Below are positions 47,492 through 55,307 of a stretch of DNA of 64,000 bases, one piece after another. The notes beneath the pieces are model-generated. The model ran no database searches. It saw only the letters and a list, made by a program, of their open reading frames with translations, and was not told where the DNA came from. A program made the translations under genes and the position numbers. This DNA is from CBDHFQ01 sp965262565. Its GTDB lineage: Bacteria > Bacteroidota > Bacteroidia > J057. Location: positions 1-64,000 of the forward strand of contig CBDHFQ010000041.1 in the NCBI GenBank assembly GCA_965262565.1. Reading direction: 5' to 3'. Numbering within the stretch: position 1 is the first letter of the stretch; each line of letters starts with the position of its first letter.

Positions 47492-48616
47492 ATGTCAAAT
47501 GCTCGTAGACTAATAATTTTCCGTCTTATCAACATCTTTACATGGATCCCTTTACATCATTTAAGGTATTTGACAGTATATTGGGGAATTATCTTGTTGA
47601 TAAGCTTAGTATCATGTAGCTCTGAGGCTGATCCTATTCCAGCTCCACCCGTTGTGCAGCAACCTTCTTCCCCTGATGACCCGGAACATCGTGTTTGGAT
47701 TGTCAATGAAGGAAATTTTCAACGAGGAAATGCCTCTTTAGACATTTATTTTCCTGAACGCCAACAGTTACAATCTGACGCTTTTGCAAGCACAAATGGT
47801 CGGCCATTGGGAGACGTATTTCAATCTTTGACGATTTATCAGGACAGGGCATATTTAGTGATCAATAATTCCAATAAAATAGAAGTTGTGGATGCGGAAG
47901 AATTAACTGAAATAGGAACCATAGATGGACTCGTTTCTCCGAGATTTTTTCTTCCCGTTGCTGATGATAAAGCTTATGTGAGTGACTTATTTGGTAATGC
48001 AGTTGCGATCGTTGATCTAAATGGCTTGAATGTTTCAGGACAAATTGCGCTTCCTGGTTGGACCGAACAAATTGGTATTAGTGAACGGAAGAAGCATTTA
48101 TTACGAATGTTAGAAGACCTTTTGTCTATATAGTGAACACAACCAATGATCAAATTATTGATAGTATAGGAATAGGAGAGGGAGGCGGGTAGAATGGTGT
48201 TGGATCGGAACCAAACGATTTGGGTTGCTGCTGGAGGATTATTACAAGATAGTGTCAAGGGAGCTTTATATCATATTGATCCTGAAACGAGAACCTTAAT
48301 TGGTCAAGTTAACTTTCCTGAAGGTCAATATCCATCAGAATTAAGTATTAATGGAGATGGAAATAGATTATATTATATCAATGAAGGGGTCTTTGTATTT
48401 TCTATTGAATCCACAGAATTACCAGTAGATCCGGTTATTTCTGAAGATGGGGAGCTATTTTATGGGTTGGGAATTGATCCGGAGGCCGAAGATATTTATG
48501 TAGCAGATGCTATTGATTTTGTCCAACGTGGCCTTATCCTGAGATATGCTTCGGATGGAAATTTGATTGATGAATTTCGGACGGGTATTATTCCGGGGGG
48601 ATTTTATATGGAATGA
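47492..48616 (+). pseudogene. BtuG-like B12-binding propeller lipoprotein, two compensating frameshifts
   Basis: This would be a surface lipoprotein of about 370 residues, with lipobox ISLVSC then SSEADPIP. The propeller blades are WIVNEGNFQRGNASLDIY, SLTIYQDRAYLVINNSNKIEVVD, FFLPVADDKAYVSDLFGNAVAIVD and so on, ending RTGIIPGGFYME, which fits the BtuG/YncE-like family to its normal end. The first frame derails near 48087-48092 (one G apparently missing in CGGAAGAAGC) and stops at 48133. The middle reads AFITNVRRPFVYIVN in another frame. The original frame resumes after one extra T near 48191 (GGGTAGAATGG). The outer segments share a frame. It could be a real pseudogene or sequence error; the family call is strong either way. 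Confidence 0.72.
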
Positions 48617-48688
48617 TAGATAGTACAATGGACAAGCTGATTCTTCCTCTGATGTAATCAGGTCCAACATAATCAATGAGGGAATTGA

Positions 48689-49082
48689 ACAAGGGATAAC
48701 GGATTCAGATCTTTTACAGAAGAGCAAAAAGGAGATAACGATGAGACCTTATTTAGCTTTTTCGAAGCAATTAAAACATCCAACTTTCCACTGGCTGATT
48801 CTTTAGCAAAGACTGGAATTGAGGTGAACAGTGCTACAGCCGAAGGTTGGACACCACTTATGGAAGCAGTAGCGATAGGAGAAATAGGATTTGTCTACGA
48901 TCGAGATAGGAAAAAATGTCCGAATCAATCGTTCAAATAGTACAGGTTGGACACCGCTAATGGAAGCAGTAGAGGAAAGAAATATATCAATGGTAAAGTT
49001 ATTGCTGGAGAAGGGGGCCAATGTGAATGCTCAAACTATTAGTGGGCATCCCGTGATTCTTACTTCCCACCAGAGAGCCTAA
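48689..49082 (+). pseudogene. Ankyrin-repeat gene remnant
   Basis: Two short frames carry pieces of ankyrin repeats. The first, about 48689-48919, includes FFEAIKTSNFPLADSLAKTG and EGWTPLMEAVAIGEIGFV, then loses the frame. The second, about 48891-49082, includes STGWTPLMEAVEERNISMV and KLLLEKGANVNAQTISGHP before stopping. GGTTGGACACC...ATGGAAGCAGTAG occurs in both pieces (about 48845 and 48948), a duplicated repeat unit. No start codon or signal precedes it. It lies directly after the BtuG-like gene, whose end it may have abutted. It is unrelated by direct copy to the M56-ankyrin gene as far as I can see. Confidence 0.6.
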
Positions 49083-49126
49083 TAAATAGTGCTAATCTTT
49101 TAGACCATCATTAAAAATTAGTATGA

Positions 49127-49375
49127 ATGAAGCAAGATGACATTGTTGAACAATTAGCACATTATCGAAAACTGAGAGAAAAAACTAGAGCTGACATCGA
49201 AAGATATAAGGGGAGAATAGATGTATTTGATATTATGACAGAAGCTTTTGAGGCAGAGATTAATAATTTCAATACTGTAACAGCTGCCTACGAGTCTGAA
49301 ATAGATGGGTTAGCGTTTAAAGCTGAAGATTGTTTACAAAAAATTCATTTCTTTGAAGAGTTTTTAAAAACTTAA
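49127..49375 (+). CDS. Small coiled-coil protein 1
   Basis: This 82-residue protein is highly charged and helical (YRKLREKTRADIERYKGRIDVFDIMTEAFEAEI, then YESEIDGLAFKAEDCLQKIHFFEEFL), with no membrane segment. Heptad-like spacing of Leu, Ile and Phe suggests a coiled coil or helical bundle. It is followed after 2 bp by a second, even smaller helical protein, so the two are likely cotranslated and may form a complex. I do not recognise a family. Real coding status is supported by the tight spacing and normal base composition. Confidence 0.55.
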   Translation: MKQDDIVEQLAHYRKLREKTRADIERYKGRIDVFDIMTEAFEAEINNFNTVTAAYESEIDGLAFKAEDCLQKIHFFEEFLKT

Positions 49376-49377
49376 CT

Positions 49378-49527
49378 ATGAGTTATTTATCAGAAGCCTT
49401 GAAAAAGATGTTACTGGAATCACAAAAGAAAAATAAAGAATTAATACGCCAAATGGATAAAGCTATGGCGGAAATGGATGAATTAATAAGAAAAATTAAG
49501 TCTGGGGAAATTAAAATAGAAAAGTAA
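49378..49527 (+). CDS. Small coiled-coil protein 2
   Basis: This 49-residue protein reads MSYLSEALKKMLLESQKKNK and continues ELIRQMDKAMAEMDELIRKI to the end KIEK. It is almost entirely amphipathic helix rich in Lys, Glu and Met. The start is 2 bp after the previous stop, and the stop is 14 bp before the SDR start. The size is below common gene-calling cut-offs. Its function is unknown; partnership with the 82-residue protein is inferred from spacing. Confidence 0.5.
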   Translation: MSYLSEALKKMLLESQKKNKELIRQMDKAMAEMDELIRKIKSGEIKIEK

Positions 49528-49541
49528 TGTAATTTACCGCT

Positions 49542-50253
49542 ATGGATAAAATAGCTTATATTACCGGAGGCTCCAAAGGTATCGGATTAGGAATAGCCGA
49601 AGCCATGCTAAAGGAGGACATGAAAGTCGCCATTACAGGCAGAAACAAACAAGATCTTGATAAAGCAGAAGATTATTTGTCCCGATGGGGGACAGGAGAT
49701 GTGATGGGCATTGTTTCCGACGTTCGCAATCTCGAAGCCGAACAACAAGCCATCGACAAAGTATTAACTCAATGGGGGAAGATTAGATGTATGTATCGCT
49801 AATGCAGGCGTCGGTGCTTTTGCTCCCATTGACCAATTAAGTACAGAAGATTGGAACGCTGTCATAGATATTAATTTGACAGGCGTGTTTCACACCGTAA
49901 AAGCCTGTATTCCCGCCCTAAAAGAATCCAAAGGATATATTATTACCATTGCCAGTTTAGCAGGGACCAACTTCTTCAAGGCGGGAGCTGCCTATAATGC
50001 CAGCAAGTTTGGCTTAGTAGGTTTTAGCCAGGCCATCATGCTGGATTTGAGGCCCTTTGAAGTGAAGGTATCCACTATTATGCCAGGTTCAGTGTCTACG
50101 TATTTTAATGGGCATATCCCCAGCGATGCAGATGCCTGGAAAATTCAGCCAGAAGACATAGGAAAGCTAGTGATGGACTTATTGACCATGCATCCACGTA
50201 CCTTGCCAAGCAAGATTGAAGTGAGACCCAGCGTTCCTCCTTCAGCTAGATAG
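49542..50253 (+). pseudogene. Short-chain dehydrogenase/reductase, frameshifted
   Basis: This is a classical SDR of about 237 residues split by one extra base. The first frame has the cofactor loop ITGGSKGIGLGIAEAM (TGxxxGxG) and SDVRN, then stops at 49802. The second frame resumes at LDVCIANAGVGAF (the NAG motif) and carries the catalytic Ser in TIASLAG, the active-site YNASK (YxxxK), and the end HPRTLPSKIEVRPSVP. Removing one A in GGGAAGATTAG near 49781 joins WGK to LDVCIANAG without loss. All catalytic residues remain, so the gene would be functional if the extra base is a sequence error. Confidence 0.8.
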
Positions 50254-50280
50254 CTCAAGATTCTCTTAATTAACATTGAG

Positions 50281-51924
50281 ATGAATAAACAGATGAAGTG
50301 TGGGCTATTCATCACTGTTTTGGTGAATATTTGGATGGTCGGATTAAGCCAATCACAAAATAATCTGACTGCCTTCGAAAAAGATATACTCCAGCTTAAG
50401 GAGTATTTTCATATCCCCGGCATAGCGATAGGAATTAAACAAGGAGATAGCTTAATTTATGAGAATTATCTGGGCTGGGCGAATATCGAAGACAAAGTCC
50501 CAGTAGATAGCAGTACCGTTTTTCCGATAGCTTCCATCACGAAGACCATTATGATGGTAGCCTTCTTGCAATTGGTAAATGAAGGAGCTGTAGATGTAGA
50601 GGAAGCAGTGATTGATTATATTCCGGAATTAAATGTTCCAGCATCTGTCAAAATAAAGCACCTGATTTCGCACACTTCTGAAGGAACTCCAGGGACAACC
50701 TACATTTACAGCCGTAGAATTGGATTACTGAAAACGATCATAGAAGAGATAAGTGGAAAAACATTCTTGGATTTTTATAAAGAACGGATTCAAGATCAGT
50801 TGACCCTGGACCATACCTTTCCTATGCTAAGTGATTCGACAGTGGAACAGCATAGAGAGGTATTAGCAACACCTTATTTTTTTTACGGATCAACAGAACC
50901 TGGTATCTATGAACCAGGATTTAGTACCACCGCAGGTCTTGTCTCCAATATTCGTGATTTAATGGCCTTTGATTTTGCTTTGGATAATCACTTACTGCTC
51001 CCTCCTGAACTACAAGGAGAAATGATGCGCCCTGTTCGATCTAAAGATGATCAAGCATTACCTTATGGATATGGCATATTTGCGCAGGAGTTCCTCACAA
51101 AAAAAATCAATTGGTCTTACGGACAGTTCGATTGCTTTTCCAGTTTATATCTTAAAGTGCCAGAACAAGATCTCACGTTAGTTCTATTGGCGAACAATAA
51201 TTTAATGAGCGATCCGGCAAGATTAATTAACGGAGACATTAGATACTCTCTGTTTGCTATGGCCTTTTTGAAGTATATGGTGTTTGATATAAAGCATAAG
51301 ATAAAATTTGAGGGTTATGCCAATGAAGATACCCTAAGACCTGTCATAAATAGCTTGCTAAAAGATGAACAAAGAACTGCCATAGACATCGACTTTTATG
51401 CACAGGAATTGGCAGCACAGATGTTGGCAGCTATCTTTATGGCGCAGGGATTTCCAAAAGAAGCAGATAAAGCGTATTTATGCTACAAGCTGATTAAAGA
51501 AATAGGAATTGAGTTCACAGAATTTGGCAATCTCTCTACCCTGCATGGACTGATCCAGCTAATGACATTTTATCCTGAGGAATCCATCAAAGCCGATATC
51601 CTATCCCTGGGAACCTCCCTTACCACCCAATGGCCTGAAGATCCTTATGCCAAATACTACCTGGCCTTGTATCACGATATTCAAGGAAATGAGGAAAAAG
51701 CCTACCAGTATTATCAGGAATTATCAGACCTCGAAAATCATCAGCCATTTTGGTACACTATCGAAGCTTATTATTATTTGGGCCAATATTTTATAGATAG
51801 AGATGTAGATAAGGCAAAAGCCTATTTTAGAAAAATAGTTTCTATTAATTGGAACATAGGAGGGAAAGTGGAGGCCGCTAAAAGAGCTTTGGTGGAGATT
51901 AGCGAACAAGAAGCATCAAATTAA
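50281..51924 (+). CDS. Serine hydrolase, beta-lactamase class C/DD-peptidase fold
   Basis: This 547-residue exported protein has a signal peptide ending GLSQSQ. The penicillin-binding-type domain has the SxxK motif in IASITKTI (Ser85, Lys88). The second motif, usually YxN, reads YSR in TYIYSRRIGLL, so the Asn is replaced. The domain continues to about residue 350 (STTAGLVSNIRDLMAF, YGYGIFAQEF). The rest is a helical TPR-like region (YLALYHDIQGNEEKAYQYYQEL, YYYLGQYFIDRDVDKAKAYF). Related proteins are esterases, peptidases or inactive homologues. The changed second motif makes beta-lactamase activity unlikely. It is 27 bp after the SDR. Confidence 0.82.
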   Translation: MNKQMKCGLFITVLVNIWMVGLSQSQNNLTAFEKDILQLKEYFHIPGIAIGIKQGDSLIYENYLGWANIEDKVPVDSSTVFPIASITKTIMMVAFLQLVNEGAVDVEEAVIDYIPELNVPASVKIKHLISHTSEGTPGTTYIYSRRIGLLKTIIEEISGKTFLDFYKERIQDQLTLDHTFPMLSDSTVEQHREVLATPYFFYGSTEPGIYEPGFSTTAGLVSNIRDLMAFDFALDNHLLLPPELQGEMMRPVRSKDDQALPYGYGIFAQEFLTKKINWSYGQFDCFSSLYLKVPEQDLTLVLLANNNLMSDPARLINGDIRYSLFAMAFLKYMVFDIKHKIKFEGYANEDTLRPVINSLLKDEQRTAIDIDFYAQELAAQMLAAIFMAQGFPKEADKAYLCYKLIKEIGIEFTEFGNLSTLHGLIQLMTFYPEESIKADILSLGTSLTTQWPEDPYAKYYLALYHDIQGNEEKAYQYYQELSDLENHQPFWYTIEAYYYLGQYFIDRDVDKAKAYFRKIVSINWNIGGKVEAAKRALVEISEQEASN

Positions 51925-52015
51925 TTTCGAATGTTTCTGAAAGTATGTAAAATTTCATTTAGTCTAATGATAAATTAATTATATTAGTTAGATATTATCA
52001 ATAACCTTGCGACAT

Positions 52016-55000
52016 ATGACTCAGACTACTCGAGTATTATTTTTTATTTTTCTTTCAGCCAGTTGGTTTGCTTGCCAGGACACCTCCCTTCAACAACCCG
52101 ATATCGTTTCTACCTTAACGACAGAAGAGGCTCGAAACATAGCCAAAGAAACCAGGGAAAATACCAAAGCCGAAGTATATGAGGGATTTGAATTAAGTTT
52201 ATGGGCTTCAGATTCACTGGCCAAAGATCCTATAGCACTTGATATGGATGATTGGGGTCGCGCTTATATTACACGTACGAATAGGCAAAAGCATTCTGAA
52301 TTTGATATTCGCGGTCACAGAGATTGGATGATTGAATCAGTATCTTTCAGAAATGTAGAAGAAAGACGTGATTTTCTGCATAAAACCTTTGCTCCTGAGA
52401 AAAGCAAGGAAAATGAATGGTTACCAGATTTGAATAATGATAGTATTCACGACTGGAGAGATTTAGCTGTAGAAAAAGAGGAAGTATATCGCATTGAAGA
52501 TCTCACAGGAGATGGGATAGCTGATTATTCTCAATTATATATTCAGGATTTTCACGATGAGGTAACCGACGTTGCCGGGGCCGTTATGGCATTTGAAAAT
52601 GCTGTATATCTTGGTGTAGCACCAGATTTATGGAAAATCGAAGATGTAACAGGTGATGGAAAAGCTGACCGAAAAACATCGTTGAGCCATGGATATGCAG
52701 TTCATATTGGATTTGGCGGACATGGGATGTCGGGATTGACGGTAGGGCCGGATGGAAGAATTTATTGGTCCATAGGAGATATTGGTTTTAGTGTGGTAGA
52801 CAAAGATGGCAAAAAATGGGATTTTCCAAATCAGGGCGGAATATTTAGGTCAGAGCCAGATGGGAGTGGATTTGAGGTATTCGCCAGAGGATTGAGAAAT
52901 ACGCATGAATTTGTATTTGACGAATATGGTAATTTATTCAGTGTAGACAATGATGGAGATCATCCTGGAGAAAAGGAAAGACTAGTATATGTGGTAAATG
53001 GATCTGATGCAGGTTGGCGCACCAATTGGCAATATGGAAAATACATTGATCCCAATAATAATTTATATAAAGTCTGGATGGATGAGGAATATTTCAAGCC
53101 ACGTTTTGAAGGTCAGGCAGCTCATATTGTTCCTCCCATCATGAATTATCACAGTGGCCCGGCAGGAATGGTCTATCATCCGGGTAATGCGCTAAATGAT
53201 CAGTGGAGAAATCATTTTTTCATAGCTGAATTTGTAGGCTCGCCTTCCAGATCTCATGTGTATGCCTTCCAGGTAAAACCTAAAGGGGCAGGATTTGACT
53301 TTGCCGGAGAAAAACAAATCCTCGGTGGTGTGTTGGCTACGGGGATGGATTTCGGACCTGATGGAGCCTTATACATAGCGGACTGGATAGAGGGCTGGGA
53401 TACTAAAAATTATGGAAGGATCTGGAAACTGGATGTCACAGATTCTTCCCTAGCGGAAGCCAGAAAGGCGACGGCTATATTATTGAAAGAGGACTTTGCT
53501 GATATAGATACGGATGATTTAGCCGACTACCTTCGGCATGAGGATATGCGTATTCGCCAAAAAGCTCAATTTGCTTTGGCTGAGCGGAGAAACAGTGGCA
53601 AAAAAGTATTCTTAGCAGCCTTAACTCAAACTGAACATCAATTATCTAGAATTCACGGAATTTGGGGAATAGGTCAGATGGCGAGAAAGCGTTTGAATCA
53701 GGCTGAAGTGCTGGTAGAATTTTTGAATGATAGAGATCCGGAAATTCGGACTCAGGTGTTGAAGACTTTGGGGGATATTCGATATGTAGAAGCTGCGGAT
53801 ACCTATGTTTCGCTTTTGAGTGATCCTGAATCAAGGGTGAGATTTTTTGCTGCTGAGGCATTAGGAAGGATCGGATACAGTCCTGCAATTTCTGCCATTA
53901 TTTCTATGCTGGAAGAAAATAATGATGAAGATCTCTACTTGAGACATGCCGGGGCATTAGCATTGGCAAGAATAGGAGAAGCTGCTCCTATCCTGGCATT
54001 AGATTCTCACCCAAATGAGGCTGTCCGATTAGCTGCGGTGGTAGCTTTGCGAAGACTTCGCCATCCAGGCGTTGCTCAATTTTTGGATGATGCTAATGAG
54101 TACATTGTTACTGATGCTGCCAGAGCTATCAATGATGATTTATCCATCGAAGAAGCTTTGCCAGATTTGGCTCGTTTATTAAACAAGACTTCATTTCGGA
54201 ATGAACCTTTGGTCAGAAGGATGATCAATGCCAATCTTAGGGTAGGGGAAGCAGAAAATATAGCTATTATGACACAATTTGCTGCTAATACGGAAGCTGA
54301 AGAGGCTATGCGGGTAGAAGCATTAGCGACTTTGGGAGTATGGCCCAAGCCTTCCGTGCTGGATCGCGTTGACGGGCGCCTTCGCGGAGAGGTGGAGCGA
54401 GATCCTGCGATGGTTCGCGAGGCGGTCGAACCGATGCTCGGTTCGCTCTTATCCGAGCAGCAAGCTGCTATCCAGATCGCCGCTGCTCAGACTGCCGGAC
54501 GTCTGGCCCTCCAGGGCGTCAGCGACCAACTCATCGAGCTGCTGGCGCAGCATCCCGACGCTGAGGTGCGTCAAGCGGCCCTTGCTGCGCTGCATGATAT
54601 GGACTATGCTGATATGGATGCTGTCCTGCAACAAGCCCTGGCAGATCGCGAAGCGGTGGTTCGCATGCAGGCGATGGGCATCATGCCCGAGTTGGGGCTG
54701 GAGGAGGCTCGCGTGGCGGAACTGCTGCAAGCAGTGCTGGGCAGGAGGCCTGCTGCGGAGCAGCAGGTGGCGGTGGAGGCGATAGGACAGCTGTCAGCTA
54801 CCCACGCCACTCCCATATTAACGAGTCTCATGGACCAATTGGCACAAAATAACCTCATGCCCGATATCCAACTGGAATTAATGGAAGCGATTGAAGCAAG
54901 TGAAAATGAGGAACTGAATAATAAATTATTGGCCTATAGAGAGCGTATCCCAAAAGAAAACCCTTTAGCCGCTTATCAGGAAGCACTTTACGGAGGAGAT

Positions 55001-55303
55001 CCGCAAGAGGGTTTCACTATCTTTATTAGAAATGCCTCGGCTCAATGTATGCGCTGTCATGGTCTTCGTCAATATGGAGGGGATGTAGGGCCTGACTTAA
55101 CACTTATCGGAAAAGAGTTGAACAGAGAAGAGCTGTTGCTTTCTTTAGTAGCACCTAGTGCGAGAATAGCTCCAGGATACGGGGAACCGGACATGCCTTC
55201 CAGCATGCCTCCTATGGGTCAAACGCTGGAAAAAAGCCAATTAAGAGATTTAGTCGCTTTTCTGGCCAAACTGGATGGATCTGAGTTAAATTACAGATAC
55301 TAG
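52016..55303 (+). CDS. Haem-binding lipoprotein with PVC-type dehydrogenase propeller and HEAT repeats
   Basis: This protein has about 1095 residues; the start at 52016 gives a lipoprotein signal with lipobox WFAC. Residues 40-470 are a propeller of the membrane-bound dehydrogenase type (GGHGMSGLTVGPDGRIYWSIGD, FARGLRNTHEFVFDEYGNLF, GMDFGPDGALYIADWIEGW). Residues 500-940 are HEAT-like repeats (VLVEFLNDRDPEIRTQVLKTLGD, LLSDPESRVRFFAAEALG). A C-terminal cytochrome-type site CMRCHG (Cys1011, Cys1014, His1015) follows, with a distal Met likely in DMPSSMPPMG. The family is common in Planctomycetes and Bacteroidota and is presumed to oxidise sugars or alcohols. A GC-rich patch lies inside the HEAT region. 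Confidence 0.85.
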   Translation: MTQTTRVLFFIFLSASWFACQDTSLQQPDIVSTLTTEEARNIAKETRENTKAEVYEGFELSLWASDSLAKDPIALDMDDWGRAYITRTNRQKHSEFDIRGHRDWMIESVSFRNVEERRDFLHKTFAPEKSKENEWLPDLNNDSIHDWRDLAVEKEEVYRIEDLTGDGIADYSQLYIQDFHDEVTDVAGAVMAFENAVYLGVAPDLWKIEDVTGDGKADRKTSLSHGYAVHIGFGGHGMSGLTVGPDGRIYWSIGDIGFSVVDKDGKKWDFPNQGGIFRSEPDGSGFEVFARGLRNTHEFVFDEYGNLFSVDNDGDHPGEKERLVYVVNGSDAGWRTNWQYGKYIDPNNNLYKVWMDEEYFKPRFEGQAAHIVPPIMNYHSGPAGMVYHPGNALNDQWRNHFFIAEFVGSPSRSHVYAFQVKPKGAGFDFAGEKQILGGVLATGMDFGPDGALYIADWIEGWDTKNYGRIWKLDVTDSSLAEARKATAILLKEDFADIDTDDLADYLRHEDMRIRQKAQFALAERRNSGKKVFLAALTQTEHQLSRIHGIWGIGQMARKRLNQAEVLVEFLNDRDPEIRTQVLKTLGDIRYVEAADTYVSLLSDPESRVRFFAAEALGRIGYSPAISAIISMLEENNDEDLYLRHAGALALARIGEAAPILALDSHPNEAVRLAAVVALRRLRHPGVAQFLDDANEYIVTDAARAINDDLSIEEALPDLARLLNKTSFRNEPLVRRMINANLRVGEAENIAIMTQFAANTEAEEAMRVEALATLGVWPKPSVLDRVDGRLRGEVERDPAMVREAVEPMLGSLLSEQQAAIQIAAAQTAGRLALQGVSDQLIELLAQHPDAEVRQAALAALHDMDYADMDAVLQQALADREAVVRMQAMGIMPELGLEEARVAELLQAVLGRRPAAEQQVAVEAIGQLSATHATPILTSLMDQLAQNNLMPDIQLELMEAIEASENEELNNKLLAYRERIPKENPLAAYQEALYGGDPQEGFTIFIRNASAQCMRCHGLRQYGGDVGPDLTLIGKELNREELLLSLVAPSARIAPGYGEPDMPSSMPPMGQTLEKSQLRDLVAFLAKLDGSELNYRY
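54360..54790. other. GC-rich patch inside the HEAT-repeat region
   Basis: Three full 60-base lines counted within this patch have 40, 40 and 41 G+C (from 54361, 54481 and 54661), while the line from 54241 just before it has 24. Codon choice shifts to CTG, GCG, CGC and GAG within one uninterrupted reading frame, and composition returns to normal by about 54800. The reading frame and repeat character are preserved across both borders. Confidence 0.85.
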
Positions 55304-55307
55304 AAAC

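Noticed and set aside
54369..54858. Overlapping frames of 84-138 codons in other frames and on the other strand
   Set aside because: High GC removes stop codons by chance. The translations are Arg/Trp/Cys-rich and unlike real proteins, and the dehydrogenase frame is uninterrupted.
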